Origin: Spodoptera frugiperda
Taxonomy: Eukaryota; Arthropoda; Insecta; Lepidoptera; Noctuidae
DNA length: 64,000 nt
NCBI RefSeq assembly: GCF_023101765.2
Contig: NC_064217.1
Span: 9,893,788 to 9,957,787 of the forward strand
Direction: 5' to 3'
Position 1 is the stretch's first letter, and each line of letters starts with the position of its first letter. Made by a program: the position numbers and the translations under genes. Below, piece by piece: positions 1 to 12,249 of this stretch. The notes under the pieces were generated by a model. It did no database searches, was not told where the DNA came from, and saw only the letters and a list, made by a program, of their open reading frames with translations.

Positions 1-164
1 TTATTGTCAGGGAGAACATTTTGTCAAATATTTGAAATCTTCTCTGTGTATGTAACTATACGTAAGATAATTAAGAATTAAGTGAAAAAAGTAATCAAAA
101 ATCAAAATCACGACATGAATTCGATTGTAAAAATTTTCAATTCAATATAACAACTAAATATCAA

Positions 165-490
165 ACGACAGGGCGGGCCGCCCGCCCAACTGAACTCTTG
201 CTTTTAATCAAATATAATTCAAATTCACAAGTCAAACTGGGATATATCCTAAGTTCCGTATTGAGAACTAATTATAATATCCCTTTAATCACAGATAGAA
301 AAAAAATAAGTGATAGCACTAATGAACAATGTCACTAAACTGCACGTGGAACTAACCGGCAGCTTCATTGCGGCGAGTGGTCAACACACGTCTGACCCGC
401 GTGAGCTGCGCGAGACGACTCACTACCAGCACTGTACTGCGCGTGCGTGACTTTGTGGGAGGGGCTTTTATGCTCTCGCGCATAATCGAG
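165..490. promoter_or_regulatory. GC-rich block, possible promoter or 5' end of a neighbouring gene
   Basis: In otherwise AT-rich DNA, 165-190 is a near-palindrome of GGGCGG/CCGCCC boxes. Bases 340-490 are rich in CG dinucleotides and include a GGGAGGGGC box and several CGCG steps. No reading frame in the window can be tied to it, so any transcript may run off the left edge. Inference only. Confidence 0.3.
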
Positions 491-920
491 GGATAGTTAT
501 GATAAGTAAATCATTATTACTAAGTAACGTAAAGTATTAGGTCTTTTACAATTTAGAAATAGATTCTAGATTATGGTCAGTTGAAAAGTTAACTGTAAGT
601 CAAGATTCGAGCATCCGACAATGACCAAGCATACTTGCTTTGTCATTCGTCAATAGCTTTAAGATGAGCCATGTTTGCAAATAATAAATATGTTTTGGTT
701 TACTTTGCGTAAGTATAAACTGATAATTTTTTATTCGACTTTGGTTTTTAAATCGTTAACGTAACACTCGACATGAATTTAATGTGGCGTTTCGACTAGT
801 TTACTTTGTTAGCTGTTTTACAAATAAATGCAAAAGAAAAAGTATTAAATAGGTTTAGTTTTTGGTTAAATGGAATGGAGTTTTAACTGAGGATAAAAAG
901 GCAACGCAAAAACTATGCAT

Positions 921-1060
921 CGTCACGCCTTTTATCCCCGAAGCGGTAGCCAGAGGTGCAGTTGCACATTACGGAACGTAATGCCACTATTCAATGTACA
1001 CCCACTTTTCACCATTTGTGTTTTAGGTCCCATGTAATAGGGCGTGAGCTTATTGCCATA
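921..1060 (-). repeat. SINE-A 3' fragment
   Basis: Matches in reverse the 3' part of the full SINE at 10294-10593: the ATCCCCGAAG...AGAGGTGCA block, the CATTACG block and the ACACCCACTTTTCAC block. The tRNA-like head is missing. Confidence 0.7.
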
Positions 1061-1151
1061 TTAAGAATAATAAGGCGTGTAGCGATGAGGTTTTATCGCA
1101 TCCACTGGCAGGCTAGGTGTTAAAATAAAGCACTGGCCTTATTAATTACTT

Positions 1152-1275
1152 ACTGCCACACTCAGAGACATTTAAAGATTAAGTACTTAAACTATTCCTT
1201 AGTAACGATTTTGTATCGAAAACAATCGCTAAGGACTGCGTTAAGTAACCATTAAATGTCTCTGAGTGTGGCAGT
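1152..1275. mobile_element. Small inverted-repeat element (MITE-like)
   Basis: Perfect 23-bp inverted repeats at 1152-1174 and 1253-1275 (outer part ACTGCCACACTCAGAG) enclose 78 bp with no coding. Inner TTAAGTA motifs also mirror each other. This is the structure of a non-autonomous DNA element; superfamily not assignable. Confidence 0.7.
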
Positions 1276-2659
1276 TAATCAATTAAGCAACTTAGTAAAC
1301 TAACATATTATGAAATTCACAAAAATGTAAATATTGCAGTGAATGCTACAAAGATTTCATTTTACATATAACTTGTTTTATTTCTATGTACAATATATTT
1401 CGATACTTTCATGTATTGAAGTAAATTCTTCAGATACAATAGTAGGCTAGCAAGTTGCACGCGTAGCAATAGACCAGTTAGTAGTTTGTTTACTGGAGTG
1501 CATTCACTAAGAGATACATACGAGGAATGCTATTGTGTGTGATAAACAGCACAATTATTTATTGTGGCAACAAACAACATACTTACTAGGGCACCTCACA
1601 CTTTATTGCATTCAATATCAACATCTTGTGTCATTGTACAACTGGACTATGAATGTGACTCCTCTACATATGAGAGACTTTGTTACAATCATCACACTCT
1701 AGGCAAGCGGGTAGGCGATCGCAGTTTAAAAAGTTCATGTCTTTCTTATTCTTTGGTCCAGGTATTCGTGTATCAGAGGGTGCTACTGCTCAAATTCTGT
1801 CAAATGTGTAGTGGCACGACTATAATATAGGAATACAGGTTGTAAACGGAACGCTCCCGAACGCCGCAAACAGGAGACGGTAAAAACGAGTTTTATTTAA
1901 AAAATGAATGACATGAAAACAAAAACGATTAAAATTATAAAAAAAAACTAAGATTTTTGTAGCGTTTTTCGAAAGGGTTCCGTTTACATCCTGTATTATA
2001 TACTTCACATTATTAGGAAGATAAATTAAAAGTTTGCTTGGTTTTTATGTAAAACATTCCGTTCATCCTTTCAAAGAAATAAATGTGACATATAATCGTT
2101 ATGTTGTTAACCGACTTCCCAAAAAGGAGGAGGTTCTCAATACGGTCCGTTTGTTTTTTTAATCTATCAAGAATTGAAACTATTACAAACAAGACTAGGT
2201 ATCTATTGCATACAAAACCAGAAGCTCAGAAAAAAAACAAACAAATGACATTCTCCCGCCCTCTCATCATTTAAGCAGGCTTCAAACATTTCATCTTCAA
2301 GGTCGTTCACTCTCGCGATGCTCTACTTAGATAAAAGATTATGCAAAATGCACTCAGCCAAACGTGTTACGATGCATTATTGTAAACTAGATGAACTCTG
2401 GTCATTTGCAAATGGTGTTTAATTATTGAAATGAGCTCTGCTCTCTATAATTTAGCGTTGCATTTGTGATTTATTTTGACGTTTATTTGCAAGTATATTG
2501 TAGTGTAATGTATGCATTCTCTTTTATGTAGTGGTTTGTTAAATTGAACGTGTTGGGTCATAGCTGGGCTGGTACCAGAACTCTTCGAAAGGCTGTTATG
2601 ATTGTTATCCTAGGTTCTGTTTGGTCTGGTTTAAAGTCGTAAAAGTTTGGGATTTTAGA
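1276..2659. other. No gene seen
   Basis: AT-rich sequence with only short chance frames. A short block near 2109-2140 (CCGACTTCC... with GGAGGAGG) looks like a common lepidopteran repeat end, but too little is left to classify it. Confidence 0.4.
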
Positions 2660-2925
2660 CGACAGCACTTCCATCCCCATCATATAGATGGTTGACAGGC
2701 CATAACTGTGCGCTTCTCACGAAACTTTCTGCCTCGCACAGCAAAACTGTGTGTCGTCGGCGGTATTACCGAATCGATACCACCTTTAAAAAAATAGTGT
2801 ACACCTTTTTAAAAGGCCGGCAACGCACCTGTGTCTCCTCTGGTGTTGTGGGTATCCAAGGGCGGCGCTTATCGCTTACCATCAAGTGACCCGTCTGCTC
2901 GTGTGGCAAACTATTCCATAAAAAA
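2660..2925 (+). repeat. SINE-B or LINE-tail copy, diverged
   Basis: Contains CCGGCAACGCACCTGTG, GGTATCCAAGGGCGGCG and CTTACCATCAAGTGACCCGTCTGCTCG, the same ordered blocks as the copies at 41030-41345 and 50213-50352. The upstream part with CTTCCATCCCCATCAT also matches the 41-kb copy. Confidence 0.65.
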
Positions 2926-3837
2926 TACACAATTTCCAACCTTTGTGATTGTAATTTGCCATCTGATTTTAACCATTCATATGAGCTAGGACGATATCGT
3001 TGGAAAGCCTCAGTTTTCAGAATTTTAGCATTCATTAGCGTTATAGTTTGCCAACCCTGGTTGGATTTTTACTATGTTTGGTTGCTACGATTTATAATCA
3101 GTTGCAGAGTTAGAACTTATGACGTCTTCTTGTAACCGCTAAATTAGGTATAATATTACCTTTCAAACCATTGCGACATCCATCTATCTCTTGAACATCT
3201 AAAATAAAACATATGTCCAAGACTTTACGTCTGAGCTATAATTACCTAGTACTCTACTAGTTGGTATTGCATCAGCCATGCGCCGACGCCGCGCCGGGGC
3301 GCTCACATGCCGACTATGTCCTGTTTCCTGACACCGTCCGTAATTGCTTTCCAATTATATAAATTGGTACTAATACATATATTATATGTGTCAGGCGTTT
3401 TATAGGTGAGGGAAATGATACATAGTTAAGTTTGTACTTGGTGTCATTTTTTGAGTGGTACCTATTTGGTAGGGGATTTTCGACGTAAATTTTTTTTCAA
3501 GGAATGGCACTACGTGTTTGTGACATTGATAAAGGGTTTTTTTTTCAAATAAATAAAGTAGTCTGTAACTGTCAGGTAGAGCTCTTAATTAACGAAAATT
3601 ATGTCTAAGTTACATGTAGGTAAGTAACATTATTTAAATTATATTTATTTATTTAGTCTTCATCTCAAAACAAAAACAGTAAATGGCGGACTTAATGCCT
3701 TAAAGGCATTCTCTAACAGTCAACCATAGGGTAGTGCAGAGAAATGAAGCGGATTGATGCGAAGCCAAAACACACAAAAGAATTATATAAGAATACAATA
3801 TACAATACATACAATACATATACATCTCTATATATAA
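2926..3837. other. No gene seen
   Basis: A short GC-rich patch at about 3275-3320 lies in AT-rich DNA. There are T-runs and an ACATACAATACATA simple repeat at 3797-3825. No coding is supported. Confidence 0.4.
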
Positions 3838-3990
3838 AAATCAATTGCTGTTCGTTAGTCTCACTAAAACTTGAAAACGGCTGAACCGATTTGGATTATT
3901 TTGGTCTTGAATTGTTTGTATAAGTCCAAGGAAGGTTTAAAAGGTAAGAAAAATATGTTTGAGGCGGTACGAAGTTTGCAGGGCCAGCTA
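3838..3990 (+). mobile_element. Helitron-like non-autonomous fragment
   Basis: Has the usual line-up of short lepidopteran Helitron-type elements: TATATAAAAATCAATTGCTG, then GGCTGAACCGATTTGG, and an end GGGCCAGCTAGT with CTAG. It has no coding capacity. Confidence 0.5.
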
Positions 3991-4359
3991 GTATATAATA
4001 CATATTATATACATATAATAATACACACCTCTGCTTACTGCCTTTTCAAAACCAAATATATTGTTAGTCTTTATCTACGTATTAGTGGCACCAACTTCCT
4101 CAGTAACTCAGAACATAGGACATAGAAAGGTAATACAAAACCATTGAGTTGTCAATTTGTCAATGTGGTTGTGCAATGCGATTGTTTCTGTTGCTGCCAA
4201 CTGGCCAAGTACTAAACACACAACCTCACAAAGCCCACATGTAGGTAAATATTCACACATCCACGTCTGACAAACAGGGGGGTTAGAGATCGCAATTTAA
4301 AAAAGATTATCAGTCAATGCTGGTTCTCGGGCTCTGTTAAACGTAGAGAGGGCTTAGTA

Positions 4360-4465
4360 TGTACATACGTAGAGAGGTTGGTTCATTGGAGCCAGCCAAT
4401 CATAGCGCCGAACGCCCGCTCGTTACGATTTCGTTAATCGTAAAATCAACTCGTACTAAGGGTAC
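4360..4465 (+). mobile_element. GTAC-type MITE, copy A (partial)
   Basis: Right half of the family seen complete at 17775-17942: CCAATCATAGCGCCGAACG followed by ACTCGTACTAAGGGTAC. The left end is lost. Confidence 0.6.
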
Positions 4466-4665
4466 CCCGAAACTGCGGACTACTTAGTGGGTTACTTCCG
4501 GCTCGAAGAGCAGGAGTAGGAACGGGGTGTTTTTTACTCAGCAAAAGTCTGTCACTCCCTCTCGCCTCGCCCAAGGTGGCGTGCCCTGTTCTCTAGTCAC
4601 CAGTTACCAATGATACCCGCGGGAAGAGTAGCGATGATAATAAACGTATTTACTCTGCTGTGTAC
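4466..4665 (+). repeat. Interspersed repeat family C
   Basis: Ordered blocks: CTGCGGACTACTTAG, CGGCTCGAAGAGCAGGAGTAG, GTCTGTCACTCCCTCTCGCC, and then ATACCCGCGGGAAGAGTAGC. The same blocks recur, in whole or part, near 9945, 21745, 22285, 33625, 37870, 51082 and 58570. Probably the remains of one mobile element; class not determined. Confidence 0.6.
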
Positions 4666-6017
4666 AAATATTTCTCCCAACAATTATACACGATCATCTC
4701 TTAACAAATGATAGTTCTCATTCACCTTACAAGGCATTATGAGCCTTATCATAATTATAATTAACCTCATAAAAAGTAATTATTGTATGAAATAATTAAC
4801 TCGCTAATATGGGAGCGAATTACATGAGATTGTGTGACCTCATAGTTGTGTGTAAACAAATACATTTAACGTAACAGACAGGCACATGAACCTACCCGAA
4901 ACTGTTAATGGATTTTTTACTTTATGATGAATAAATAAAGTTGAAAATGTGTAAATAGATAATGATACGTTGATGTGCTGGTTTTGTAGTACAGTGTCAG
5001 TTTAATGGTGTTAATTAAGGCGTGAGTGATTCACACCCAGGTTTGACGGATGACACACATAATGATAGTCATTTACTATGAAAAATGTTTGCAAAAGCTT
5101 GTCACTATCCTCTAGGTATATTAGGAGCTTTAAAAGTATCTGCCACGGCTTTAATGGGAGGTAATGGAACAATAGTAAATATTGATTACGGATTTATTTT
5201 TCATACAAGAAATCTAAGTATGTGTTTGTTATGAAAGAGCTATCTCTTTTATTGTCTCTGTGGCTTCGTCAATTGTTTTCATTGACAAAGCAACGCATCG
5301 TGCGTATTTGTGATCAACTTTATGTATAGTAGAGTCAAGGTTTATTTAACTTTTTTATTGAATTGACTGGTCCGGGGTACGAAATTTCTTCACTATTGTA
5401 ATCTTAAAATATAACACTACGTCTAATTAAAGTCGTGGCAGATTATTTTAGATATTTAATATAATAATCCTTTATGTTTTATAACAATAGTCGTTTAAGT
5501 AAACATTACTACGATTATTTATTAATTTACTAAGTAGTAACTGGTATGCGTTGCAACTATTTATATAATTCCGTAAATTCATAAGCAGAAGAGAATCTAT
5601 TTTTTGTACCTAGTTGCCATTTACCATACAATTAGAATAATATTCTTACATTATATTGCTACAAGTTCCAATATCGACATTCATTGCTATTGAACTTAGA
5701 ACCTTATTACTACTACATGAGAAATCAAATAATTAGAAGATGAGACAAGTTATTATAAATCTCGTAGGTAGTAAGTAGTGACATCAGTGAACAATAGTTA
5801 TTCATTAAAATCCTGTTCTTTGATTAATATTATTGTAAGGTGCGAACTAGCTGTGTTTGTGTATTGCTCGCACCAGTTCATACAATGTCGTTTACTTTAC
5901 AAGGTGTGAATGTCCTTCATTACATACGTATAATAGAGGATTTTCCTAATCCATACTAGAAAATATAATGTTCATAATTGTATTATAATGATGTACTTTG
6001 ACACCGCATCGTTGATC
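4666..6017. other. No gene seen
   Basis: AT-rich intergenic DNA with no frame longer than expected by chance, no recognisable RNA and no clear repeat border. Confidence 0.4.
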
Positions 6018-6125
6018 AGTTTGTTATACGTTTAACGAGATCGAAACGAGACTGCGTTCGACGCTCTGATTGGCTGGTTCGTTCGTGCCGGCCAATCAGG
6101 GCGCCGAACGCGCTGTCGCTCTTTT
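6018..6125 (+). mobile_element. GTAC-type MITE, copy B
   Basis: Shares the CGTTTAACGAGATCG left part and the inner dyad CGCTCTGATTGG...CCAATCAGGGCGCCGAACG with copies C and D. The right terminal repeat has decayed. Confidence 0.65.
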
Positions 6126-6838
6126 GCATTCAATTTAAATTATAAATACTATACTAAGGTACTTTTGAAACGCCAATAAATAAAGAAATAAATAATAGTC
6201 TGCCAGTTTGTCCGTCAGTCAAGCTAGGTGCTCATTCCAAAGTGTAGCTTCGAATGGAGAAAAACGAGCAAGAAATTCGATATCCCCAACAGTGAGCGTT
6301 ACATTATTTAGGTACAACTCTACTTATTCCTTCTATAAATGAGACGCGACACTGAAATCATGTCTAGTCCATATTGTAACCTTTCTTATTCTATAATTCA
6401 ACCTCTGCTGAATATCTTTCTCCTTTATTTCTTTCTTTTGCAATCTAATCCAAAGAACTGAGCTCACAACAGCTGGTGGCTCAAATAACCACAGCGGTTG
6501 TTAATGTTCTTTCATAAAATGTTATTTCTATATTAAAAGTTTTTATTGGCTTCGGGGAATGGATTGACAAACAAAAGGGGTCGGTGTGCACGTGATCCCT
6601 CGGGTCCAAAGTTGAAATCTTTTGAAGATAATGTATGGAGACAGAGCCTTAAGATTTTATTCCCCGAAGGACTGCCAGAGTATTAGGTATATTCTTTTTT
6701 GTAGTTTTGTTATTAATCCCAATATCATAGACAAATAAATATATGGCAGAAATAAGTCACAATATCAACAACATTAAGTAACGTGACTTCTACATAAAAT
6801 CCGAGATCACGTCTTCGATAACAGCCTTTCTGATATTT
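6126..6838. other. No gene seen
   Basis: No coding is supported. A short ATTCCCCGAAGG piece near 6659 resembles the end of SINE-A but is too small to call. Confidence 0.35.
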
Positions 6839-7110
6839 CAAAATCTTTTTTATGGTATAACGGTAAACGTGTAGACGGATCACTTGATGGAAAGCAATCG
6901 CCACCGCGCAAGGACACTCGAAACACCAGAGGCGTAACATGTGCGTCGCCGGCCTTTTGGGGGTTAGGAATTTAAGGGTTGTTGGGGAATCGGGGATTTG
7001 GAAAGGGGGGGGGTAATTGGGCCTCCGGTAACCTCACTCACACACCGAAACACAACGCAAACGTTGTTTTACGTCGGTTTTCTGTAAGGCAGTGGTATCA
7101 CTCAGCAGTG
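6839..7110 (-). repeat. SINE-B copy
   Basis: Reverse match to the copy at 41030-41345: the block for CGTCTGCTCG, the CACCAGAGGCG block, the GCCGGCCTTTTGGGGGTTAG block, the GGGGAATCGGGGATT block and AACGTTGTTTTACGTCGGTTT. A short chance frame here (6979-7197) is a by-product. Confidence 0.7.
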
Positions 7111-9482
7111 CCGAAGCATGGCTCGCCCACACTTATATTTAATAAATCCCTTACAACCAGTCACACAAGATTTTCCACCCTATCTTTCGTGCTATAATTT
7201 GACAAAAATGAAGTGCAAAATGTTTACAAGTCAGTTAATGAGGAGCAGCTAATCATAGAGTTAATTAATCATACCGAGCCCCCGTAATCTGGCGGGAGTC
7301 GCCGAGTCGCGGGTGACGACAGGACAGACAAATTGTGTTTAACTGTAGCGACGTTTTACATTACTGTATTGTACTGCTATGGGACAGGGCGATGGTGGTA
7401 CTGAGTTAGCGTCAGTAATAGAAATCATAATAGGGAATCAACAATAAATTAATGTTCATTTTTTTATTAAATTCTTAAGCCTCGCTGGTCTTTACAGTTA
7501 GTAATTATCTAGCGACTCCGACACGCGCTCTACTGGGCTCCTATTGACCATAGCGGGATATTTTATAAACTTTCTCGATAAAGGAACTATTCAACAAAAA
7601 AAAAATCAAATAGGACCAGCAGTTCTTGAGTTTTACTCTTCAGTTTTACCTATATAATATATATAATAGTATAAGATAGTAGTTGGTTTATTCAACAAGA
7701 GTACAGTTTGCAACATTTCAGGAATTAAGGTGCACGTGACAGCTGCACTCGACCTGTGTCTACTGCATGTGACATAGTCGTGTGTGTGGATTGGACGCTT
7801 AGTTTACTTGAAACGAGATAGTGTATGGTTTTGATGACAAGGAACTTAAAAGATTTATTTTAGCAAATCCTATATTTATCAAATTTATGAAAATATTGTC
7901 TTAAACTAATACTGTATTAAAGTAATAGTTAAAAAATCCGAAAAACGTAATTGCACGTAAAGTAAAAATATAAATTATGGATCGTTCAAGCTGCCTCTAT
8001 TTCTGGACTGAGGTGTGCTTTCAACTATAATATTTTATTTGATTGTAAAAGCGATTGATATACACGACGACAACCTAATCAATATTATTAAATATTTATT
8101 TTCAGCTATGGTCGTACCATTGCAGGGCAAAGGCGGGAGGCCTTTACCCTAAGTTTTTTTTTGACCTAATAAAAGCTTCTTAAAAAGCAGTCTGTTTTTC
8201 AAACCCTCTTGTGTTATCAGTAGACCATTGCGATGAACGTGCTTGAGCTACATGATGTAAAACTAAGATATACATATGTATAGGTATATATTTACTAGAC
8301 GTAACAATTCTCATCATGAACCCGAATGAATTTTGACAACTAAATCATAAGTCTAGTCTGGTCAACCTTTAATTACACATTACTTGGTACTCACTTGCTT
8401 TATGTAGCAACTACATATATGACAAAGTATGTATGTTATATATTTTTCCCGTACATTACACATAATTGTAGGGCACAGCTGTGCCGGCGTACAGGGAGTT
8501 ACAAAACTGACATGTACAATATGCGTCCAAGTGTACGCTAATAGCCTTAAGGCTTTCAATGTTACGAAATACACTATCCTGTCTGTAGATACCTCGTGTG
8601 TTAGTGATTTTATGTGAAGTGGAATGAACAGCCTTATTGATCAAATCTTATATCTTATAGTTGTTGTATCAAGCTGAAGAGTTTGTTTATTTGTTATACA
8701 CGCTAATCTCCGGAGCTACTGGTCCAAATTGATTAATTATTTTTGTGTTGGATAGTCTACTTATCGTGGCAGGTTACAGGCTATAAAGCATCATGCTACG
8801 GTTATTAGGAGCCGAACACAGCGGGTGAAACCGCGCAGAACAGAACCTATCAATCTGAAGACAATGATTAAAGTAAGTTTAAAAATTAAGAATCCTAGAA
8901 TAATTTAATTTATACAAAATTAAAGTTCACAGGTGTTAGTAAATAAAATGATAATTACAGTAGGTGGGTGGGTATATTATATTAAAATAAGAAAACGTAA
9001 GAACCTTGGTAAGAATTAAAATGAAATTTTATTCCTTCACTTAGCGTTGGGTAGCAGTTATAATCGCAACGCTGACTTTTCATCTGATGGTAAACTTTCC
9101 TTACAAAAGGGCAGCCGATGCCCATGCAAACATTGCTCTAGGGGGGGTCGGCAGAAGTAAGAAAACTTTTTCTAAGTAAAAGTAAAAATGTTTCCTATCA
9201 GTTAGTATAAAGTTTAACAGTGAGTTAGTTTTATATATTTTTGTTAAACGGAGTTGTACCCGCAGCCCTCACGTTTACCGTACGTTTCAATAAAAGTATT
9301 TTCACTCAACAACTTTACAAACATGTTCGAAACGTGTATTGTGACGTGGCCGGGACGTCACACCCGCTGCTTCTATTTACGTGGACACTGCACAGTGGAG
9401 GACAGAAGTACTGCAATATTTTCTGTTTTATTTTAAATATAGATACGTTATACGCTTTTTAAATTTTTCTACTAAGCTATAT
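7111..9482. other. No gene seen
   Basis: Intergenic DNA. A short GTCGTACCATTGCAGGGCAAAG piece at 8110-8140 resembles an RTE/CR1 LINE 3' end. Frames at 8380-8640 overlap on both strands and show no family features. Confidence 0.4.
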
Positions 9483-9615
9483 GGCTGTGGGCGATCGCTC
9501 ACGACACTACTGAAGCGCACATTCATAGCATGCATCCATAGCATGCAACTATAGCACGAATCTTTTCACATGTAAACCATAGCTTAGCTGAGTCCTTTTC
9601 CACCAGTGCTAAGTT
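9483..9615. mobile_element. CCACCAG-type MITE, fragment
   Basis: Contains CATAGCATGCATCCATAGCATG, CATAGCTTAGCTGAGTCC and TTTTCCACCAGTGCTAAG, which recur in the bounded copy at 25983-26265 and near 24620, 54847 and 60098. Confidence 0.5.
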
Positions 9616-9944
9616 ATGTGAGTTTTTTCGTGTCCTGAGTAATAGTCTAAAAGAGCCTGTTGCCAATGTTTATTTGTGATCACTTGATCGACAGGGTGTT
9701 TTTTTCGTAAGTCAATGTTGTCAGTTTTGTACCTTTATGGGTTTTCTGCATGTTAATATGTATGGCGGTGAAATCTGTAGTAAGTGTTGGTGCCTCTATG
9801 TATTGAAGATCGGCAATAACTTAATACGTCTTGTGAGGTTTGTGTGGACATGGCCCCTGCTAATTTATTTACACAGCTTTGCTATTATAAGTACCTAGCT
9901 ACTTTTATAAACTAATTTGTTGATTTCAGTGGGATAGAACTTTT

Positions 9945-10070
9945 TTTTGAGGGGGGATACTCATCCAATGCCTCCTCCCACCTTGGGGGGAGACGATGGG
10001 AATTATTAGACTCTTACTGACTAAAAACCAACCTGTTCCTACTACTCCGTTGATCCGCTAGGCAGTTACG
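9945..10070 (-). repeat. Interspersed repeat family C fragment
   Basis: Reverse-strand blocks matching family C: GGGGGGATACTCATCC, TAGACTCTTACTGACTAAAAA and CCTGTTCCTACTACTCC. Confidence 0.5.
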
Positions 10071-10293
10071 AACAATTCTAGATATTTAATATTACACCTG
10101 TTCCGTGGTTAAAGTAGATAACCTACAACATAACACTAGTTTCCGTGGTTAAAGTACATGGAGCTATTCACACGGAGTTCATTATATACTTGATTTATAG
10201 ATTTATTTATTTAGTTTGACCATGCCAATTTTTTAATTTTCCTTTTTTGTTAAATATTTGGTTGTAATAATATATACTTATTGTAGTTTAATT

Positions 10294-10593
10294 GACTACC
10301 TCGGTGGCCTAGTGGTTGCAAGTGCGACTGCCGGGCAAGGGGTCTCGGGTTCGATTCCCGGGTCGGGCGAAGTACCTACTGCTGGGCTTTTTTCGGTTTT
10401 TCGAAAATTTTTCAGTAGTAGCACGGAGTCTGGAAATGTGCCCGGTATATGGCAATAGGCTCACCACCTATTACATGGGACTTACAACATAAATTGTGAA
10501 ATGTGGGTGTACATAGTGGCATTACGTGTCATAATGTGCACCTCTGCCTACCCCTTCGGGGATTAAAGGCGTGACGATATGTATGTATGTATG
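10294..10593 (+). mobile_element. SINE-A, full-length tRNA-derived copy
   Basis: Head is a tRNA-like unit with box A (TGGCCTAGTGG) and box B (GGTTCGATTCC). The body contains TTTTCGGTTTTTCGAAAATTT and CATAATGTGCACCTCTGCC, and the 3' end is GGGGATTAAAGGCGTGACG plus a GTAT tail. It is flanked by a 10-bp direct repeat TAGTTTAATT at 10284-10293 and 10594-10603, the expected target-site duplication of retroposition. Confidence 0.88.
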
Positions 10594-10603
10594 TAGTTTA
10601 ATT

Positions 10604-11343
10604 TTAATGCTATTCCTGGTCGCCGTATTGCATATTAGCTTAGGTTTATTTATTTATTACGTAACCATTGAAAAAATAAACTATAAGTTCGAACTGAACT
10701 TTATAAAAAATATATTACCACATTTAGCGGTCCTATAGAAATAGTACAGCTAAGTTAAAAGTACATAAGTTTGAACCTCGGCCGAGTAAGTCTGCGGTAG
10801 TAACGAGCGCGCATAATACCTGATAATCTTCTAGCTTCTTATTAACTAGGAAATGTTTACTAACTTCCAAGAGAATAGAGTTTCATCTTATTTAATACTA
10901 CAACGCTTTTATAACCCCATTCTTTTCTTTCGTAAATTTTAATTAACAATTTATTCTATAGGTTTCGAATATGTTCATATATGCTTTTTTCACTACTAAG
11001 TTAACTGGCAAAAACTGCGTAAGGTATATTTTAATCAAATTCAAAGTTCAAGCATTTATTTCAACTAAACCATGAGCAGATTTAAAACCCTAGACAGACT
11101 TTTGAAACGTCAACAAATATACATAGAATAGTCTGGCAGTCTGTTCGTCTGTGAAACTAAAAGATAACCATAGTTAGGTAAAACGAATCAAATTTTAGGA
11201 GGGGGAGCTAATACGTCATTTTTGCGTATAAAACATACTTACCTAGAAATTACATCATGCGATATTTCAAATGACGTGTCCAATGTTTTAAAATAATCCA
11301 CAAGATGGACATTAAAATTAAAATTAGTCATCTACCCTATTCT
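10604..11343. other. No gene seen
   Basis: AT-rich intergenic sequence without coding, RNA or repeat structure that I could recognise. Confidence 0.35.
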
Positions 11344-11440
11344 ATTGTATTTCCATATAGGTTTGTAGGTACGAGTATGTTACCTACATGGAAATACAAC
11401 ACCTATACACACCTAATACAAACCTATATGGAAACACAAT
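11344..11440. repeat. Inverted repeat, 24-bp arms
   Basis: Arms 11344-11367 and 11417-11440 (core TTCCATATAGGTTTGTA) pair with one mismatch around 49 bp. The loop holds a further TGGAAATACAA piece and a small TAGGTA...TACCTA hairpin. Possibly a MITE remnant. Confidence 0.6.
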
Positions 11441-12174
11441 GAAAGATAATCTGGGTCCGATTTCGATAATTAATGGTTTATAAATTAGGACTTAGATTGG
11501 ACTGTTTTATTTATTGTTAAGCTTTATTTAGGAGTTTACCCTTCCTTTACAGATACTTGTTTTAGGCACATTTACATAATGTGTAGGGGTAGGACTACTA
11601 AATACACTACTGAGGTTAAAAAAAATCTTACTTCGAACCTCAAACGTTATGTTCAGAAGACACAGTTGCTACAACGACACAACCAACGACAAAAAAAAAC
11701 ATAAATGTTCTTTTGAAAGGTAATTTATGAAAAGCAGCAAACTAGGTTTCCTTTCAATCCTAAGCGTTTAAAGTTTAAAGTCTCCTGTGAATGCCTGTGC
11801 CCTAACTAGGCCACATAAAGCAGAATTCTATGAGCTGAGACCTAAACCCAGCTTCAAGTTCCACATCACTCTCCATTATCACTGAGCATAAACAAAAGAA
11901 AACAATGCCGATCTTAGGTCCGTTTACTCACAAATGGATACGCCTAAATCCGGTTATGTGTGTTCAGTAATCCTTTCTCCGGTTGTAAATTCGTAAGCAC
12001 CCACTAAGAAGGGTACAAAAGGGGTCTCCGGATCTAGGGGTCCCTATAAAAATTACAATTACTTTTGTCTTCTAGTAATATTGTAGTCTGTAGTAGGGTG
12101 GTTTTCCGAAAAACTTTAACTTTTATTTAACAAATCATTAATCTCCTGCGTTATTAAGCATCATGTCATTCTAA
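11441..12174. other. No gene seen; may hold the 5' flank of the LINE
   Basis: No coding is supported. The 5' border of the LINE that follows could not be fixed. Confidence 0.3.
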
Positions 12175-12249
12175 AAAAATCCTTGTTTTAGTAATAATAA
12201 ACTAAAAAAATATATTAAGATCAATAAATTTATAACAAAAACCAACAGA

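Noticed and set aside
10294..10370. Second tRNA gene
   Set aside because: Boxes A and B are present, but the arms do not close into a cloverleaf and the sequence is the head of a dispersed SINE.
10258..10458. 66-residue frame with ASATAGQGVSGSIPGSG
   Set aside because: It is the translation of the tRNA-like head of SINE-A; the same peptide appears from the other SINE copies (25320, 35891).
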